DNA from: Chromobacterium haemolyticum
GTDB lineage: Bacteria > Pseudomonadota > Gammaproteobacteria > Burkholderiales > Chromobacteriaceae
Assembly: GCF_002081825.1 (NCBI RefSeq)
Contig: NZ_MUKU01000050.1
Span: 1 to 34,583, forward strand
Reading direction: 5' to 3'
Length of the DNA stretch: 34,583 bases
Part shown: positions 32,678 to 34,583 of the stretch, piece after piece
Numbering within the stretch: position 1 is the stretch's first letter
Layout: each line of letters opens with the position of its first letter
The notes under the pieces: model-generated
What the model saw: only the letters and a program-made list of their open reading frames with translations
Databases searched by the model: none
What the model was told of the DNA's origin: nothing
Position numbers and translations under genes: made by a program

Positions 32678-34183
32678 ATGACCGCACCTCGCACCGCCGG
32701 CAAGCTCGCATTGCCGGTGTTGGCTCTGAGCCAGATCGCCGCCTCCCTGATGGCCATTGTCCCGTCAACCGCCAGCGCCCATGGCTCCATGTCTTTCCCG
32801 GTAAGCCGCGAAGTGGCTTGCAAGCTGGAAGGGGGGCATTGGAACGGCTCCAGCAAATTCTCGGGCTGCAAGGCCGCGGCGAATGCTGTCGATGACTGGA
32901 CCGCTAATGCCCAGGCTAAATCGGATGGCAACCATCAGCAGTTGGTGCCCAACGGCAAATTGTGCGGCGGCGGTAAAGCCGGCAGTTGGGCCCAGCTGGA
33001 CAACCCCAAGCACAGCTGGCCGACGGCCACGGTGCTGACGCCGGGCGCGGATGGAAAAATGACTTTCCGCTACGCTCAGAGCGCTCCGCACTACACCAAG
33101 TATTTCGAGGTATTCATCAGCAAGGACAGCTACGATCCCTCCAAGCCGCTGACCTGGAACGATCTGGTGTCCATCGGCAAGGATCAACGCCGCGATAGAC
33201 CGGAGCTGACTGGCGATCTGGCCAGCCGTAAAGTCGGCTACACCGACATCGCGGTGACTCTGCCTGCCTGGGCTACCGGCAAGCGCGTGGTCTACACCGT
33301 ATGGCAGCGCGCTCCGGACGACAACGACGAAGCCTTCTACTCCTGCTCCGATGTGGATGTGGTTTCGGCCAATGTTCAGTGGAAACATAGCGGCACAATC
33401 GACAAGAGCAACACGGTGCTGAGCCCTGGCATGAAAGTGACCATGCGCGTGTTCGACCGCGCGCGCGGCAGCGATATTGCGCGTCATGAAATCACAGTGG
33501 CCGCTGGTCAGCTGCAGCCGGAAAAATGGGTGTATGCGCTGGCTCAGCAAGTGAATCAGGAGTCCCGCATCGTCAAGCTGGGCAAGCTGGTGAACAACGA
33601 GGTCAAGCCGCTGGAAAGCGCCACCGACAACGCGGTCTATGGCCTCAATAAGGCCTACAACTTCGAAATCGAAACCTCCATGGGCGAGATCAAGCCGCCA
33701 CCGGTGGATGAAATCGTGCCGGGCAAGGTCACGGTTACCGGCAAGACCGAAGCCAAGGCGGGCGAAGCCGTCAGCTTGAGCGCCCAGGCCGCCTCCGGCA
33801 GCAACTTGAAATACTTGTGGACCGTGTCGCCCAATATTGCTGGTCTGCCGCTGAACTCCGCCACCCTCAACTTCAAAGCGCCGACGCTGCAGCAGGACAC
33901 CGCCTACAGCTTCAAGGTCAAGGTCAGCAACAGCAAAGGCGAGCAAACCGCCGCGCATGTGCTGACGGTCAAGGCCGACGACAGCGGCACCACGCCGCCG
34001 GTGGAGGGTAACTGGGATGCCGCCAAGACTTATGACAAGGTGTGCACCAAGGTGACCTACAATGGTAAGCAGTGGATGAACGGCTGGTGGACAAAGGGCC
34101 TTGTACCGGGCTCGGATGGTCAGTGGGGGGCTTGGCGTGTGGTTGGTGCGCCGGAAATGCACCACCAGTGCAAAGGCAAGTAA
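32678..34183 (+). CDS. GbpA-like lytic polysaccharide monooxygenase (AA10), paralogue 2
   Basis: A 501-residue paralogue with the same four-module layout as the gene before it: signal peptide ending SASA, mature His35, AA10 domain with His138 (SAPHYTKYFEVFISK) and Phe220 (DEAFYSCSD), GbpA-type middle domain, Ig/PKD-like domain and C-terminal CBM5/12 (WDAAKTYDKVC, QWMNGWWTKGLVPGSDGQWG). The C-terminal two domains are much more alike between the copies than the AA10 domains, whose substrate-facing loops differ. GTGs upstream are not needed; ATG 32678 aligns with paralogue 1. Tandem duplication with divergence of the catalytic face is inferred. Confidence 0.92.
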   Translation: MTAPRTAGKLALPVLALSQIAASLMAIVPSTASAHGSMSFPVSREVACKLEGGHWNGSSKFSGCKAAANAVDDWTANAQAKSDGNHQQLVPNGKLCGGGKAGSWAQLDNPKHSWPTATVLTPGADGKMTFRYAQSAPHYTKYFEVFISKDSYDPSKPLTWNDLVSIGKDQRRDRPELTGDLASRKVGYTDIAVTLPAWATGKRVVYTVWQRAPDDNDEAFYSCSDVDVVSANVQWKHSGTIDKSNTVLSPGMKVTMRVFDRARGSDIARHEITVAAGQLQPEKWVYALAQQVNQESRIVKLGKLVNNEVKPLESATDNAVYGLNKAYNFEIETSMGEIKPPPVDEIVPGKVTVTGKTEAKAGEAVSLSAQAASGSNLKYLWTVSPNIAGLPLNSATLNFKAPTLQQDTAYSFKVKVSNSKGEQTAAHVLTVKADDSGTTPPVEGNWDAAKTYDKVCTKVTYNGKQWMNGWWTKGLVPGSDGQWGAWRVVGAPEMHHQCKGK

Positions 34184-34221
34184 GGCCTTGATGGCGGCCG
34201 CTTGAGGCCGGCCACAGCCAA

Positions 34222-34262
34222 GAACACCACCCCGTCGGCCGTAGGTCGCCGGGGCGGTGTTC
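34222..34262 (+). terminator. hairpin after LPMO gene 2
   Basis: GAACACCACCCCG (34222-34234) pairs with CGGGGCGGTGTTC (34250-34262) except for one A-C mismatch. The following bases are ATTGTCG rather than a T-run, so termination efficiency is uncertain. Confidence 0.55.
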
Positions 34263-34296
34263 ATTGTCGTATCGGCGCGAACCTTTCCGTCCTTAG

Positions 34297-34583
34297 GCGC
34301 TGTTGCACAAATCCGCCCGTCCCGCGGCTTGGTAAGGTAATGGCATGACCAAGCCCGCTCCAAAACGCTATCGAACGACCAACTGGAACGTCTACAACCA
34401 AGCCCTGATCCAACGCGGCTCTCTGTCCGTCTGGCTGAACACGAGCATGTCATGGCAGGCGACACCACGGGGCAAGCGCGGACGGACGCAGACCTATAGC
34501 GATGTGGCTATTCAATTCTGTTTGACTATCAAGAACCTGTTTGGACTACCTTTGCGGCAGACCATCGGTTTCCTCCAAAGTCT
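34297..34583 (+). mobile_element. IS5-family insertion sequence, left end, truncated by window
   Basis: A sequence beginning GCGCTGTTGCACAAATCC near 34297 resembles IS5-family terminal repeats (GTTGCACAAA). It is preceded by TTAG (34293-34296), a possible YTAR target. The right end is outside the window, so ends and duplication cannot be confirmed. Confidence 0.65.
34345..34583 (+). CDS. IS5-family transposase, N-terminal part
   Basis: The open frame starts at ATG 34345 and runs off the right edge after 79 complete codons. MTKPAPKRYRTTNWNVYNQALIQRGSLSVWLN, then GKRGRTQTYSDVAIQFCLTIKNLFGLPLRQTIGFLQS, is typical of the N-terminal DUF4096/DDE precursor region of IS5-type transposases. The DDE catalytic residues lie beyond the window, so intactness is unknown. 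Confidence 0.85.
   Translation, partial: MTKPAPKRYRTTNWNVYNQALIQRGSLSVWLNTSMSWQATPRGKRGRTQTYSDVAIQFCLTIKNLFGLPLRQTIGFLQS

Noticed and set aside
1-34583. CRISPR arrays, tRNA or rRNA genes, prophage genes
   Set aside because: No regularly spaced repeats, cloverleaf-like or rRNA sequences, and no phage structural or integrase genes were seen.

Overview
The window looks like a chromosomal segment of a high-GC betaproteobacterium, most likely Chromobacterium or a close relative in the Neisseriales. The basis is GC-rich coding sequence, tandem GbpA-like chitin-active LPMOs, and a housekeeping gene mix seen in that group. This is an inference from content; no marker gene such as rRNA is present.

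Left third (1-13.2 kb) is mostly housekeeping and stress genes: a YibF-type glutathione transferase, a SIMPL-domain periplasmic protein, a membrane diguanylate cyclase, malate synthase (aceB) divergent from a LysR regulator, a small exported protein, an APC amino acid permease behind a structured leader, a YmdB-type macrodomain protein, a voltage-gated K+ channel with a C-terminal zinc ribbon, cysteine synthase (cysK), a DUF815 ATPase and an NhaP2/CvrA-type cation/proton antiporter. Two convergent pairs share their stop-codon regions.

Middle (13.2-18.2 kb): an AT-rich island carries two paralogous small exported-peptide genes. They share an upstream motif and similar terminators. Then come a Nudix-TMP-synthase-like fusion, a membrane-anchored hypothetical protein, a hotdog-fold protein, Cu/Zn superoxide dismutase (sodC) and a cytochrome b561. 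A MITE-like repeat with terminal inverted repeats occurs at three places: 2881-2974, 13882-14023 and 17093-17236.

Right half (18.2-34.2 kb): a compact 12-gene operon encodes a type II secretion-like machine. It has four pseudopilins or pseudopilin-like proteins, a lytic transglycosylase, GspF, GspE, a platform split as in type IV pili (PilM/N/O/P-like) and a lipoprotein secretin. It is followed by an OmpR-type response regulator, a CHASE2 histidine kinase and two tandem multidomain chitin-binding LPMOs with a shared upstream sequence block. In Vibrio cholerae GbpA, the best-known relative of these LPMOs, leaves the cell by type II secretion. A link between this operon, the two-component pair and the LPMOs is therefore plausible but unproven. 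The window ends inside the 5' part of an IS5-family insertion sequence.
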